Both the position numbers and the translations under genes were made by a program. A stretch of 64,000 nt of DNA, from contig NZ_JBANCG010000006.1 of NCBI RefSeq assembly GCF_037026715.1, positions 372,001 through 436,000 on the forward strand, written 5' to 3'. Positions within the stretch are counted from its first letter, which is position 1; every line of letters starts with the position of its first letter. Origin of the DNA: Breoghania sp037026715. Its GTDB lineage: Bacteria > Pseudomonadota > Alphaproteobacteria > Rhizobiales > Stappiaceae. Under the pieces are notes generated by a model, which made no database searches, was not told the origin of the DNA, and was given only the letters and a program-made list of their open reading frames with translations. This document shows positions 1-8,665 of this stretch, in pieces.

Positions 1-378
1 CTTGCCCGGGCGGGCGAGAGGATCGGGGAGGACGAAGTGGCGCGCGCGCGCGCCCAGATCCGCGCCTCTTTGATGATGGCTATGGAGAGCCCGGTGGCCC
101 GCGCGGGCCAGATCGCCCGGCAGATGATGGTCTACGGCCGCTGCCTGGATCCGGCGGAGATCGTGCAGCGAATCGACGCGGTGACGGCGGAGGACGTGCG
201 CCGGGTGGCGGCGGAGACATTCGCCAGCCGCGTGCCGACCCTGTCCGCGGTCGGTCCTGTGAAGAAGCTGATGGAACGCGACGAGATCGCCGTGCGGCTG
301 GGCGCGGGCCCGGGCGCCGCGTCCGATGCGGGGTCCGAAGGCAGCTACGCCGGTCTCGGCGTCGGCCGCGCGCTCTGA
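1..378 (+). CDS. M16-family zinc peptidase, C-terminal part (5' end outside window)
   Basis: The frame is open from base 1, so only the C-terminal ~125 residues are seen. The piece matches the end of processing-peptidase/PqqL-like M16 proteins: the helical stretch with MESPVARAGQIARQM, the ITAEDV-type segment (VTAEDVRRVAAETF) and a closing VGP strand. The HxxEH zinc site lies in the N-terminal half and cannot be checked. A low-complexity Gly/Ala/Ser tail follows the domain. It precedes the acetyltransferase by 24 bases on the same strand, so the two may be cotranscribed. The family call is from pattern recognition of the C-terminal repeat; the exact substrate is unknown. Confidence 0.75.
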   Translation, partial: LARAGERIGEDEVARARAQIRASLMMAMESPVARAGQIARQMMVYGRCLDPAEIVQRIDAVTAEDVRRVAAETFASRVPTLSAVGPVKKLMERDEIAVRLGAGPGAASDAGSEGSYAGLGVGRAL

Positions 379-402
379 TCGGACACGGGGAGGAACCTGG
401 CG

Positions 403-1047
403 ATGGCTCTGCTGGGCTCGATCGGCTACAGCGAACCGAGCCCGATCTTGCGTTGCGAGCGGCTTGTTCTGCGCATGCCGACCATGGCGGATTACGGCGA
501 CTGGGCGTCCTTGCGCGAACAATCCTATGCCTTCCTGAAGCCGTGGGAACCGACGTGGCCTGTGGATGACCTGACTAGGGCGGCCTTCCGTCGTCGTCTG
601 CGCCGCTATCATCGCGAGGTGCGCAACGACACGGGCTATCCGTTTTTCGTGTTCCTGCGCGACAGCGGCCAGATCGTCGGTGGACTGACCTTGTCGAACG
701 TGCGGCGCGGTGTCACCCAGTCCTGCGCGCTCGGGTACTGGATCGGCCAGCCGCATGCCCGCAAGGGGTACATGAGCGAAGCGGTGGCGTGCGTTTTGCC
801 CTTCGTTTTCCAAAGGCTCGGTCTTCATCGTGTGGAAGCCGCGTGTCTGCCCCACAATGAAGCCTCAATCGGCCTGTTACGTCGCTCCGGCTTTACCCAT
901 GAAGGCCACGCCCGCGCCTATCTGCGTATCGATGCGCAATGGCGCGATCATCTTCTCTTCGCGCGTCTGGCGGAAGACCCCGAGCCGCCGTTCCGGCCGC
1001 ACGGCCAGTCCGTCGCGTTTGGGGAGGGCGTTAAACATAACTTGTGA
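403..1047 (+). CDS. GNAT-family N-acetyltransferase, RimJ type
   Basis: A 214-residue protein of the RimJ/RimL subgroup, which transfers acetyl from acetyl-CoA to the N-terminal amine of ribosomal proteins. Features seen: the opening LRCERLVLRMPTMADYGDW strand-helix, a central GGLTLSNVRRG beta bulge, the acetyl-CoA-binding GYWIGQPHARKGYMSEAV segment (Q/R-x-x-G-x-A/M loop), and the closing ASIGLLRRSGFTHEGHARAYLRIDAQWRDH, which is characteristic of RimJ. Length is usual for the group. The ATG is preceded by a GGGAGG Shine-Dalgarno about 9 bases upstream. The true substrate could be a different protein or small amine; RimJ itself is a family-level call. Confidence 0.82.
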   Translation: MALLGSIGYSEPSPILRCERLVLRMPTMADYGDWASLREQSYAFLKPWEPTWPVDDLTRAAFRRRLRRYHREVRNDTGYPFFVFLRDSGQIVGGLTLSNVRRGVTQSCALGYWIGQPHARKGYMSEAVACVLPFVFQRLGLHRVEAACLPHNEASIGLLRRSGFTHEGHARAYLRIDAQWRDHLLFARLAEDPEPPFRPHGQSVAFGEGVKHNL

Positions 1048-1105
1048 AGGTCCCGGCAAGTCGGTACTCCTTTCCGCCATGCCCGCTTCCCGACAGGAGT
1101 TCTCA

Positions 1106-3997
1106 GTGCATCGTCTGTGTCTGGCCCTGATCGCGCTTCTCCTGTTCTGTCTTGCCGGTGTGGGCACGCCGGCGCATGCGGTGGAAGCGATATCGGTGCC
1201 GGCCAGTGCCGATGCGATCGACCTCACGCGCTCCGTGGAGCGATATGTCAACCACGGGCCCAGTCTTCAGGTTTCCACCGCGCCCGGCGCCGACGGCATC
1301 GTGCGGCGCATCGAGGTGACCTCGCGCGACGGTTCCAATACGGACTGGATCGTCTTCGCGCTCTCCAATCCCTCCGACGAACAGATCGACCGGTTGCTGG
1401 TGTCGCCGTTCTACCGGCTCGTCGGCTCCGGAATCATCTGGCCGGACCTCGGTCAGTCGCGCGTCGCCTCGCTCTCGCCCAGCCAGGGCATCGTGCCGGA
1501 ACGCATTCCGAGCCCGGAGGCCGACGTCTTCCGCATCACGCTCGACCCCGGCGCCGTGGTCACCTTCATTGCGGAGTTGCGCACCCCCAATGTGCCGCAG
1601 CTCTATCTCTGGCAGCCGGAGGCCTACAAGGACAGCGTCAACGCCTACACCCTCTATAAGGGTATCGTGCTGGGCATTTCAGGCCTGCTGGCGCTGTTTC
1701 TCACCATCATCGTGGTGATCAAGGGAACGATCATGTTTCCCGCGACAGCCGGTCTCGCCTGGGTCGTGCTGGGCTACCTGTGTGTCGATTTCGGATTTTG
1801 GAATCGCGTCTTCGGCATCGGGGCCGGCGGCGAGCAGCTCTATCGCGCCGGTGGCGAGGTGCTGCTGGCGGCGAGCCTGATCGTCTTTCTTTACGGGTAT
1901 CTCAACCTCAACCGCTGGCACATTCACTACAGCCACGTGGCGATCGCCGCGCTGGTGCTGCTGCTCGGTCTCTTCGGCATCGCGATAGCGGATCCGGCCA
2001 TCGCCGCCGGTATTGCGCGGCTGTCGCTCGGCGTCATCGGCATTCTGGGCTTCGGCGTCGTTCTGCTGCTGGCCTTCCAGGGCTACGACAGGGCGATCAT
2101 GCTGATCCCGACCTGGGTGCTGCTCCTGGCCTGGCTGTGCGGAACGGCGCTGGCGGTGACCGGCAGTCTTTCCAACGATCTGGTTCAGCCGGCGCTTGAC
2201 GGCGGCATGGTGCTGATCGTGCTGCTGATCGGCTTTACCGTGATGCAGCATGCCTTTGCCGGCGGCGCGCTGGTGCAAGGCTCCATCGGCGACGTGGAGC
2301 GCCGGGCTCTGGCGCTCACCGGTTCAGGCGACATGGTCTGGGACTGGGACGTCGACCGCGACCGCATCCACACCGCCAACGACCTGGAGATGTTGCTGGC
2401 CCTGAAGCCCGGCACGCTGGAGGGGCCTGCCCGCGACTGGCTCGATGTCATCCATCCTCAGGACCGCGACCGTTTCCGCGCCACGCTCGACGCGATCATC
2501 GACCAGCGCCGCGGCCGCATCGCCCAGGTTTTCCGGCTGCGTTCGGAGGATGGCCACTTCCGCTGGTTTCTGCTGCGTGCGCGGCCTCTTCTGGGCTCCG
2601 ACGGTGAGGTCGTGCGCTGCGTCGGCACGCTGCACGACGTCACCGAGCAGAAGACGTTCGAGGAGCGTCTGCTGCACGATTCCGTCATCGACAATTTGAC
2701 CGGCCTGCCCAACCGCCAGATCTTCCTCGACCGGTTCGATTCCGCCATGGCCCGCTACCGGGTGGAGGGTGCGGGTCGGCCGACGGCGATCGTTCTGGAT
2801 CTCGACGGCTTCAAGAACGTCAATGACAATCAGGGCATATCGGTCGGCGATTCGATCCTGCTGACGATGGCGCGACGGCTGGCCCGTCAGATCAAGCAGC
2901 AGGATTCGCTCTGCCGGCTCGCCGGAGACCAGTTCGGCATCGTGCTTCTCTCCGAACAGCAGCCCGACCGCATCGCCGGTCTCGGCGAGGCGCTGCGCCG
3001 CACCGTGCGCGCGCCGCTCACCTTCGGCGAGCACGAGATCTACCTGACCGGGTCCATCGGCCTCGCCATCGGCGACGAGACCAACACGACGGCCGCCGAT
3101 GTCCTGCGCGATGCGGAAATCGCCATGTACCAGGCCAAGATGTTGGGTGGCGATCGCATCGAGGCCTATCGGCCGACGCTGAAGACCGTGACCGGCGACC
3201 GGGTGGTTCTGGAAAATGACCTGAAGTCGGCCATCGCCAACGGCGAATTGCGCATCCTCTACCAGCCGATCGTGCGCCTGAACGACCGCGCGATTTCGGG
3301 GTTCGAGGCGCTGGTGCGCTGGCAGCACCCCAAGCAGGGCTGGCTCGGCCCGCACGAGTTCATTCCGCTGGCCGAGGAATCCGGCCTCATCAACGACCTC
3401 GGCATCTATGTCCTGGAACGCGCCGCCCGCCAGCTCGCCTTCTGGCAGCAGCAGAACCACGACAACTACCGGCTCTTCACCTCCGTCAATGTCTCCTCCC
3501 GCCAGCTCCTGCGGCACGATCTGATCAACGACGTGAAGGCGGTGATGTCGCGTTCGGCGCTGACCCCGGGCACGCTGAAGCTGGAAATCACTGAATCCCT
3601 TGTGATGGAGAACCCGGAATATTCCGCCAAGGTGCTGGAGCGCCTGCGCTCCTTCGGGGTCGGCCTGTCGCTCGACGATTTCGGCACCGGTTACTCGTCC
3701 CTGAGCTACCTCCAGCGTTTCCCCTTCGACACGATCAAGGTCGATCAGTCCTTCGTGCGCAACGACCACAAGAATCACAACGGCGGCGCCCGGCCCGTGA
3801 TCCTGCGCTCAATCGTGACGCTCGCCCACGACCTCGGCATGGATGTGGTTGCGGAAGGGGCGGAGACGGAGTCGGATGCGCTGGAGCTGCTGCAGATGGG
3901 CTGCGAATACGCGCAAGGGTTCCTCTATGGCCAGCCGATGCCGGCCGAGGACGCCTCCCGCATGCTCGCCAACCAGCTCGCCCGGATGCAGGGGTAG
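1106..3997 (+). CDS. membrane PAS-GGDEF-EAL protein, probable c-di-GMP phosphodiesterase
   Basis: Order of parts: signal-like N-terminus, periplasmic domain to about residue 180, a seven-helix membrane block (about 190-380), PAS (about 405-520), GGDEF (about 525-690) and EAL (about 700-950). The GGDEF signature is degraded to AGDQF, so cyclase activity is unlikely. The EAL part keeps the residues for c-di-GMP hydrolysis: FEALVRW, NVSSRQL, EITESLV, DDFGTGYSSL, IKVDQSFVR, AEGAE and QGFLYG. I chose the GTG at 1106 because CAGGAG lies 7 bases before it; an in-frame ATG at 1079 has no ribosome site. The architecture resembles 7TM-sensor phosphodiesterases that respond to an envelope or small-molecule signal. 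The degenerate GGDEF may act as a GTP-sensing module (inference). Confidence 0.88.
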   Translation: MHRLCLALIALLLFCLAGVGTPAHAVEAISVPASADAIDLTRSVERYVNHGPSLQVSTAPGADGIVRRIEVTSRDGSNTDWIVFALSNPSDEQIDRLLVSPFYRLVGSGIIWPDLGQSRVASLSPSQGIVPERIPSPEADVFRITLDPGAVVTFIAELRTPNVPQLYLWQPEAYKDSVNAYTLYKGIVLGISGLLALFLTIIVVIKGTIMFPATAGLAWVVLGYLCVDFGFWNRVFGIGAGGEQLYRAGGEVLLAASLIVFLYGYLNLNRWHIHYSHVAIAALVLLLGLFGIAIADPAIAAGIARLSLGVIGILGFGVVLLLAFQGYDRAIMLIPTWVLLLAWLCGTALAVTGSLSNDLVQPALDGGMVLIVLLIGFTVMQHAFAGGALVQGSIGDVERRALALTGSGDMVWDWDVDRDRIHTANDLEMLLALKPGTLEGPARDWLDVIHPQDRDRFRATLDAIIDQRRGRIAQVFRLRSEDGHFRWFLLRARPLLGSDGEVVRCVGTLHDVTEQKTFEERLLHDSVIDNLTGLPNRQIFLDRFDSAMARYRVEGAGRPTAIVLDLDGFKNVNDNQGISVGDSILLTMARRLARQIKQQDSLCRLAGDQFGIVLLSEQQPDRIAGLGEALRRTVRAPLTFGEHEIYLTGSIGLAIGDETNTTAADVLRDAEIAMYQAKMLGGDRIEAYRPTLKTVTGDRVVLENDLKSAIANGELRILYQPIVRLNDRAISGFEALVRWQHPKQGWLGPHEFIPLAEESGLINDLGIYVLERAARQLAFWQQQNHDNYRLFTSVNVSSRQLLRHDLINDVKAVMSRSALTPGTLKLEITESLVMENPEYSAKVLERLRSFGVGLSLDDFGTGYSSLSYLQRFPFDTIKVDQSFVRNDHKNHNGGARPVILRSIVTLAHDLGMDVVAEGAETESDALELLQMGCEYAQGFLYGQPMPAEDASRMLANQLARMQG

Positions 3998-4069
3998 GTT
4001 TTCAGGCCGTCTCCAAGGATGGGCCAAGAGGCCGATCGACGTCGCCTCTCCGGCTCCGCGGTCTCCCCC

Positions 4070-4984
4070 TCACGGCACGATCATCGTCAGAGAGCGCGGG
4101 CCCTGCTCCACGGTGAGCGGCGTGGTGCCGAAGGGGTCGCCGTCGATCTGGGCGGCGACGGGTCTGCCAGACGTCACCGTGGCTTGGGCCAATGGCCGGA
4201 TCACGACATCCCGGCAAGTCTCCATCCGACCCCTTAAAAGCGCGATTCCGGCACGCATGAGCGCGGGAATGCGGTCGTTTTTCAATGCGACGAGAAAAAG
4301 ACCGGGCGTGCTCACGTCCGCCGCGCGGCAGAGGACGAACGGCCCGCCGTAATGCGCGGCCTTGGTGATGACCACCAACCGGCAGACGATCCGCTCCCCG
4401 CCGATCTCCACGACGAGGTCTTCGTGGCGGTGCCGCATCGCTTGTCGGAGCGCGGTGATCACATAGGAGAGCTTGCCGAGCCGGCGCTTGAGCGCCGGCG
4501 GCACCGTGTGAACGACCAGCGCATCGAAACCGGCCGACGCCATAAGCAGAAAGGGCCGGCCATCGGCCAGCCCATAATGAAGATTTTTCGTTCGCCGCCT
4601 AAGGATCATGTCGGCGATCCGGTCGGGCTTCGACGGCAGCCCCAGTTCCTGGGCCAGCACGTTCGCGGTGCCGCATGGCACCACCGCAAGAGGTGGCGGC
4701 GCGAGGATCGCCTGGAACCCGGTCAGCGCCTCGTTGATTGAACCGTCGCCGCCGGCAATGACCAGAACGTCCACCGCCAGCTGCGGGTCGGAACAGATCT
4801 CACCGATCTCGCCCGCGCGGGTCGTGAGGCGAAGTTCCACGGCCCGTCCGGCATCGCGCAGCCGCGTGGCAATGCGCTGAAGCGCCTTCGCATCGAACCC
4901 GCCGGATGTCGGATTGGCGAGGATGAGCGCCCTCGGTGCCGGTTTCTGCGGCTGCTGCTTTTCGGGCGGGCGACCGTGCTTCAT
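4070..4984 (-). CDS. diacylglycerol kinase-family lipid kinase
   Basis: 304 residues of the DAGK catalytic family (YegS/DgkB-like), which phosphorylates lipid hydroxyls with ATP. Seen: ILANPTSGG at the start, the nucleotide-binding VIAGGDGSINEALTG, VVPCGTANVLAQELGLP, SAGFDALVVHTV, and the C-terminal IDGDPFG. The ATG at 4984 overlaps the stop of the RNase HI gene as ATGA, which points to translational coupling and fixes the start against a longer open frame upstream. It is the last gene of the ispH-thrB-rnhA set. Substrate could be diacylglycerol, ceramide/sphingosine or another lipid; the sequence alone does not decide. Confidence 0.85.
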   Translation of the reverse strand: MKHGRPPEKQQPQKPAPRALILANPTSGGFDAKALQRIATRLRDAGRAVELRLTTRAGEIGEICSDPQLAVDVLVIAGGDGSINEALTGFQAILAPPPLAVVPCGTANVLAQELGLPSKPDRIADMILRRRTKNLHYGLADGRPFLLMASAGFDALVVHTVPPALKRRLGKLSYVITALRQAMRHRHEDLVVEIGGERIVCRLVVITKAAHYGGPFVLCRAADVSTPGLFLVALKNDRIPALMRAGIALLRGRMETCRDVVIRPLAQATVTSGRPVAAQIDGDPFGTTPLTVEQGPRSLTMIVP

Positions 4985-5460
4985 GCAGGCGCGTCTCCGG
5001 ACGCACGCGGGCGGCCGCGGCGCGCCTTGTAGGGCGCCATGCCGGTGCGGGCGAGTTCGTCGGCGCGTTCGTTCTCCGGATGGCCGGCATGGCCCTTCAG
5101 CCAGTGCCACTCCACCTCGTGCCGGCGGCGCGCCTCGTCGAGCGCCTGCCACAGCTCGGCATTCTTCACCGGCTTCTTGGCCGCCGTCTTCCAGCCGTTC
5201 TTCTTCCAGCCGAACATCCACTTGCTGATGCCGTCGCGCACGTAGACGGAATCGGTGAAGAGATCGACGGCGCACGGCCGCTTCAGCGCGTTCAGCGCCT
5301 CAATCGCCGCCATCAGTTCCATGCGGTTGTTGGTGGTGTCCGCCTCGCCGCCCTTCAGCTCCTTTTCGTGGTCGCCGAAACGCAGCACCGCGCCCCATCC
5401 GCCGGGGCCAGGATTTCCCGAGCACGCGCCATCTGTGTAGATCTGCACCCGATCGCTCAT
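4981..5460 (-). CDS. rnhA: ribonuclease HI
   Basis: 159 residues, normal for bacterial RNase HI, the enzyme that cleaves the RNA strand of RNA-DNA hybrids with Mg2+. All catalytic acids are in register: D10 in YTDGACSGNPG, E48 in NNRMELMA, D70 in FTDSVYV and D134 in NERADELA, with the H124 loop (KGHAGHPEN). The basic handle (WMFGWKKNGWKTAAKKPVKN) is present. Its ATG overlaps the stop of thrB as ATGA, and its own stop overlaps the lipid kinase start in the same way. The order ispH-thrB-rnhA is widely conserved in Hyphomicrobiales. Confidence 0.96.
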   Translation of the reverse strand: MSDRVQIYTDGACSGNPGPGGWGAVLRFGDHEKELKGGEADTTNNRMELMAAIEALNALKRPCAVDLFTDSVYVRDGISKWMFGWKKNGWKTAAKKPVKNAELWQALDEARRRHEVEWHWLKGHAGHPENERADELARTGMAPYKARRGRPRASGDAPA

Positions 5461-6437
5461 GCCTCGATGTCTCCCAGTGTCAGGCCGTAGTCGCGCGTGC
5501 TGGTCACGCCGCGGTGGAAGCGGAGCTTTTTCAGGTATTCCATCGGATCCTTGGGAGTGACGAGTGCCCCTTCGGGCACGCTCAGCCAGTCGTAGAGGCG
5601 GGTGAGATGAAACCGCAGCGCCGAGCCGCGCGCCAGAAGCGGCAGCGCTTCGAACTCGGCTGTGGTGAACGGACGAACGCTCGTGTAGCCCTTCAGCAGC
5701 GCGCGCGCCTTGGTGACGTTGAAGGAGTCATCGGTCTCAAAGCACCAGGCGTTCAGGCAGATCGCCACATCGTAGGCGAAGAAGTCGGTGCAGGCGAAAT
5801 AGAAGTCGATGATGCCCGACAGCTCCTCGCCGAGGAAGAACACATTGTCGGTGAACAGATCCGCGTGAATCTCGCCGGCCGGCAGGTCGCGCGGCCATTG
5901 CGCCTCCAGCAGCGCCAGTTCGCGCTCGAGCTCCGCCGCAAGCCCGTGGCAGACCTCGTCCGCGCGCGGGCGCGAAAGCTCAAACAGCGGCCGCCAGCCG
6001 TCGACCGTCAGGGCATTCTTGCGATGCATGGCGAAATCGGCACCGGCCAGATGCATCTCGGCCATCGCCCGGCCGAGTTGATGGCAATGCGCCGCCTTGG
6101 CGCGCCGAACGGACATGCCGTCGAGAAACGTGCAGATCGCGGCAGGCCTTCCGGCCAGACGGCCGAGCGTGTCGCCGTCACGACTGGCGAGCGGCGTCGG
6201 ACAGGAAATGCCGGCAGCCGCCAGATGCTGCATCAGCCCGATGAAATACGGCAACTCCGCCGGGTTCACCCGCTTCTCGTAGAGCGTGAGGATGTAGTAG
6301 CCGGCATCCGTATGCAGCAGGAAGTTGGAATTCTCCACTCCCTCGGCAATGCCCTTGAAGGCGAGAACGGAACCGATGTCGTATTGGGCGACGAAGGCGT
6401 GAAGCTCCTCGTCGGTAACGTCCGTATAGACGGCCAT
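5457..6437 (-). CDS. thrB: homoserine kinase, aminoglycoside-phosphotransferase fold
   Basis: 326 residues of the APH-fold ThrB family used by alphaproteobacteria and pseudomonads in place of the GHMP-type enzyme; it converts homoserine to O-phosphohomoserine in threonine synthesis. Seen: N-terminal TDVTDEELHAFVAQYDIG, SNFLLHTDAGYYILTLYE around the nucleotide lysine region, catalytic GEIHADLFTDNVFF, the metal-binding GIIDFYFACTDFFAYDVA and the C-terminal DPMEYLKKLRFHR. ispH lies 9 bases upstream on the same strand and the stop overlaps the rnhA start, so the genes form a tight operon. Confidence 0.94.
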   Translation of the reverse strand: MAVYTDVTDEELHAFVAQYDIGSVLAFKGIAEGVENSNFLLHTDAGYYILTLYEKRVNPAELPYFIGLMQHLAAAGISCPTPLASRDGDTLGRLAGRPAAICTFLDGMSVRRAKAAHCHQLGRAMAEMHLAGADFAMHRKNALTVDGWRPLFELSRPRADEVCHGLAAELERELALLEAQWPRDLPAGEIHADLFTDNVFFLGEELSGIIDFYFACTDFFAYDVAICLNAWCFETDDSFNVTKARALLKGYTSVRPFTTAEFEALPLLARGSALRFHLTRLYDWLSVPEGALVTPKDPMEYLKKLRFHRGVTSTRDYGLTLGDIEA

Positions 6438-6446
6438 GGATGTCTA

Positions 6447-7421
6447 TCACTCGGCGGCGGTAACGCGGAGTTCGCGGGGAAGGTTGAAGGCGATCGTCTC
6501 CTCCGCCGTGCGCACCGTTTCCACAGTGACGTCGAAGCGGGAGGCGAAGGCCTCGATGATTTCCTCCACCAGAACCTCCGGTGCGGAAGCCCCGGCGGTT
6601 ATGGCCAACGTCGATATGCCCTCAAAATCGGACCAGTCGATGTCCGACGCGCGCTGGACGAGAGCCGCATGCGGACAGCCGGCGCGTTCCGCGACTTCGC
6701 GCAGGCGCTGCGAGTTCGATGAATTCGGCGCCCCCACCACAATCATGGCGTCCGCGCGCGGGGCGACTTTCTTCACCGCTTCCTGGCGGTTGGTGGTCGC
6801 GTAGCAGATGTCGTCCTTGTGCGGGGCGAGGATGGAGGGAAAACGCTCCTTGAGGATCGCGACGATGGCGCTTGTGTCGTCGATCGACAGCGTCGTCTGG
6901 GTGATCCAGGCGAGATTGTCGGGATCCTTGGGCTGGAAGGTGCGTGCGTCCTCTTCCGTCTCGATCAGGCTGACCGTGCCGTCCGGCAACTGACCCATGG
7001 TGCCGATCACTTCCGGATGACCGGCATGGCCGATGAGCACGATGTCGTGGCCGCGCTTGTGGTGAAGCTGCGCTTCCTTGTGGACCTTGGAGACGAGCGG
7101 GCAGGTCGCATCGAGGAAGAACATGTTGCGCGCGGTCGCATCCGCAGGCACCGACTTCGGCACGCCGTGGGCGGAGAAGATGACCGGCCGGTCGCCTTCG
7201 GGGATCTCGTCGAGTTCCTCAACGAAGACCGCGCCTTTGGCGCGCAGGCTTTCCACCACGAATTTGTTGTGCACGATCTCGTGCCGCACATAGACGGGCG
7301 GGCCGTATTTCTCCAGCGCCAGCTCCACGATCTGGATCGCCCTGTCGACACCTGCGCAGAAGCCGCGCGGAGCGCACAGCAGAACCGTCAGTTTCGGCTT
7401 GGCAGCGGCTTGATCGACCAT
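6447..7421 (-). CDS. ispH: 4-hydroxy-3-methylbut-2-enyl diphosphate reductase (IspH/LytB)
   Basis: 324-residue iron-sulfur enzyme for the last step of the MEP isoprenoid pathway, reducing HMBPP to IPP and DMAPP. The three cluster cysteines lie in PRGFCAGVDRAI (C22), FFLDATCPLVSKVHKEA and DDICYATTNRQEA. Substrate-binding VRHEIVHNKFVV, SAHGVP, GHAGHPEV and NSSNSQRL are all present. The ATG at 7421 has GAGGAA 7 bases upstream; a longer open frame continues beyond it but lacks family similarity. It is the first gene of ispH-thrB-rnhA-lipid kinase and is divergent from the lipoprotein gene. Confidence 0.96.
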   Translation of the reverse strand: MVDQAAAKPKLTVLLCAPRGFCAGVDRAIQIVELALEKYGPPVYVRHEIVHNKFVVESLRAKGAVFVEELDEIPEGDRPVIFSAHGVPKSVPADATARNMFFLDATCPLVSKVHKEAQLHHKRGHDIVLIGHAGHPEVIGTMGQLPDGTVSLIETEEDARTFQPKDPDNLAWITQTTLSIDDTSAIVAILKERFPSILAPHKDDICYATTNRQEAVKKVAPRADAMIVVGAPNSSNSQRLREVAERAGCPHAALVQRASDIDWSDFEGISTLAITAGASAPEVLVEEIIEAFASRFDVTVETVRTAEETIAFNLPRELRVTAAE

Positions 7422-7659
7422 CGAAGGTTCCTCGCGGGTTCTATGCAAGGCAATAGAGGAACGTCCCCCCACTCTGTCAAGGCTTGGCGCCTTCTGTGCG
7501 CGCCGGAATGCGGGATAGGCCGTGCGGCTGCCTCTTTTGTGCGTGCGTTGCCCGGCTGTCGCCAAAGTCTTGTTCCCCTGATATAGAGGCAGGCTTGAAC
7601 GGGCGCGGCAGCCATTGCCGGGCCCGGTTGACGTCATGGTTCTTTCGACGAGTGGTGCG

Positions 7660-8277
7660 ATGCGGTTGAGGATCTCCGGACGACTTCTGGCGGCGCTGAC
7701 GGGCGCGCTATGTGTGGCCTCGCTGGCCGGATGCGGCAGCATCTCCAAGCTCACGGGCGGATCCGACAGCGCCGGCAGCGCCAGCGGCGGTGACAGTTTC
7801 ACCAAGACCTTCGTCTCCGGCGGCGGCACGACGGGACCGGATGTCGATCCCTCCATCTTCGCCTCGCAGGGCTATTGCCCGCCCATCGAGGTCCGGGCCG
7901 ACACCTACATCCTGGCCGTCTACGAGCGCGGCAAGCAGGACAATCCTGAAGGGCTCAAGTACCAGGGCACGATCCGCAAGTATGCGCGTGAATGCTCTCC
8001 CGCCGGCAATGGCGAAATGACGATCAAGGTCGGCGTTTCCGGCCGCGTGGTCGCCGGTCCCGTGCCGACGAAGGGGCCCGTGGTGCTGCCGGTGCGCATC
8101 GCGGTGACGGGAGCGGACGACAGGGTTCTCGCCTCCCAGCTCATCCCGATAGAGGTCGGTTTGGCCGAATCCGACGGATCCGTCGGATGGTCGCGGGTCG
8201 TCGACGATATCCGCGTCCCGGTCGAAGGCGCGACGAAGGTTTATGTCGGCTTCGATACCAAGGAGGCGAAGCGCTGA
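7660..8277 (+). CDS. predicted outer-membrane or periplasmic lipoprotein, function unknown
   Basis: 205 residues beginning MRLRISGRLLAALTGALCVASLAGCGS, a clear type II signal peptide with lipobox LAGC, so the mature protein should be acylated at Cys 25. After a short Gly/Ser-rich linker comes a folded domain that opens with CPPIEVRADTYILAVYERGKQD and contains strand-like repeats such as GEMTIKVGVSGRVVAGP and GPVVLPVRIAVTGADDR, suggesting a beta-rich fold. I do not recognise a named family. Two in-frame starts lie upstream (7615, 7636), but only 7660 gives a standard signal peptide. It sits between ispH (divergent) and the glycine riboswitch. Confidence 0.75.
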   Translation: MRLRISGRLLAALTGALCVASLAGCGSISKLTGGSDSAGSASGGDSFTKTFVSGGGTTGPDVDPSIFASQGYCPPIEVRADTYILAVYERGKQDNPEGLKYQGTIRKYARECSPAGNGEMTIKVGVSGRVVAGPVPTKGPVVLPVRIAVTGADDRVLASQLIPIEVGLAESDGSVGWSRVVDDIRVPVEGATKVYVGFDTKEAKR

Positions 8278-8335
8278 AGGGGCGCGAACCGCGTGCGGAT
8301 GCGGTGAATCGGAGCGAGGGGCGCGTGGCTGACGA

Positions 8336-8364
8336 TTGACTCTGATGTCGCACCTCCCGATTAT
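8336..8364 (+). promoter_or_regulatory. candidate sigma-70 promoter of the gcv operon
   Basis: TTGACT at 8336-8341 and GATTAT at 8359-8364 are separated by 17 bases. The -10 matches four of six consensus positions. A start near 8371 would place the glycine riboswitch about 40 bases into the transcript. It is the best candidate in the gap between the lipoprotein gene and the riboswitch. Confidence 0.45.
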
Positions 8365-8409
8365 GGATTGCACCGACTGCTGGTCGCGAGTCGGGTGTGG
8401 ATTGAAAAT

Positions 8410-8613
8410 GGCCAAGCGGGAGAGATCGGGCATTTCGCCCGGCGCCGAAGGAGCAACCGCCCCGGAAACTCTCAGGCAAAAGGACCGCAAGGCAAGCGAC
8501 ACTCTGGAAAGCGGCCGCGCAAGAAGGCGTGACGGCTCACCGAAGGAGTAACCGCGCAGGCCCAGGGGGGGCACGTGCGGGAAATCTCTCAGGTACTCGG
8601 ACAGAGGGGGCGC
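8410..8613 (+). promoter_or_regulatory. tandem glycine riboswitch (two aptamers)
   Basis: Aptamer 1 shows GCGGGAGAG near 8416, CGCCGAAGGAGCAACC near 8442 and AACTCTCAGGCAAAAGGACC near 8467-8489. Aptamer 2 repeats the same core: ACTCTGGAAAG near 8501, CACCGAAGGAGTAA near 8538, then AATCTCTCAGGTACTCGGAC and AGAGGG up to about 8609. These are the hallmark core segments of the gcvT RNA motif, in the cooperative tandem arrangement. It lies about 50 bases before gcvT, so glycine should switch on the downstream glycine-cleavage genes. Edges are approximate. I did not resolve the expression platform; no U-tract terminator is visible, so control may be at translation initiation. Confidence 0.95.
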
Positions 8614-8665
8614 GGATGGATGAACTCCATATCGCTCCCTTGACTCTGAAACCGAAGGTGTGCCC

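Noticed and set aside
2324..3778. Minus-strand open frame within the first GGDEF-EAL gene
   Set aside because: Completely inside a gene with recognisable PAS, GGDEF and EAL domains; no independent ribosome site or domain.
7422..7856. N-terminal extension of IspH
   Set aside because: The extra residues lack similarity to the family; GAGGAA before 7421 marks the start.
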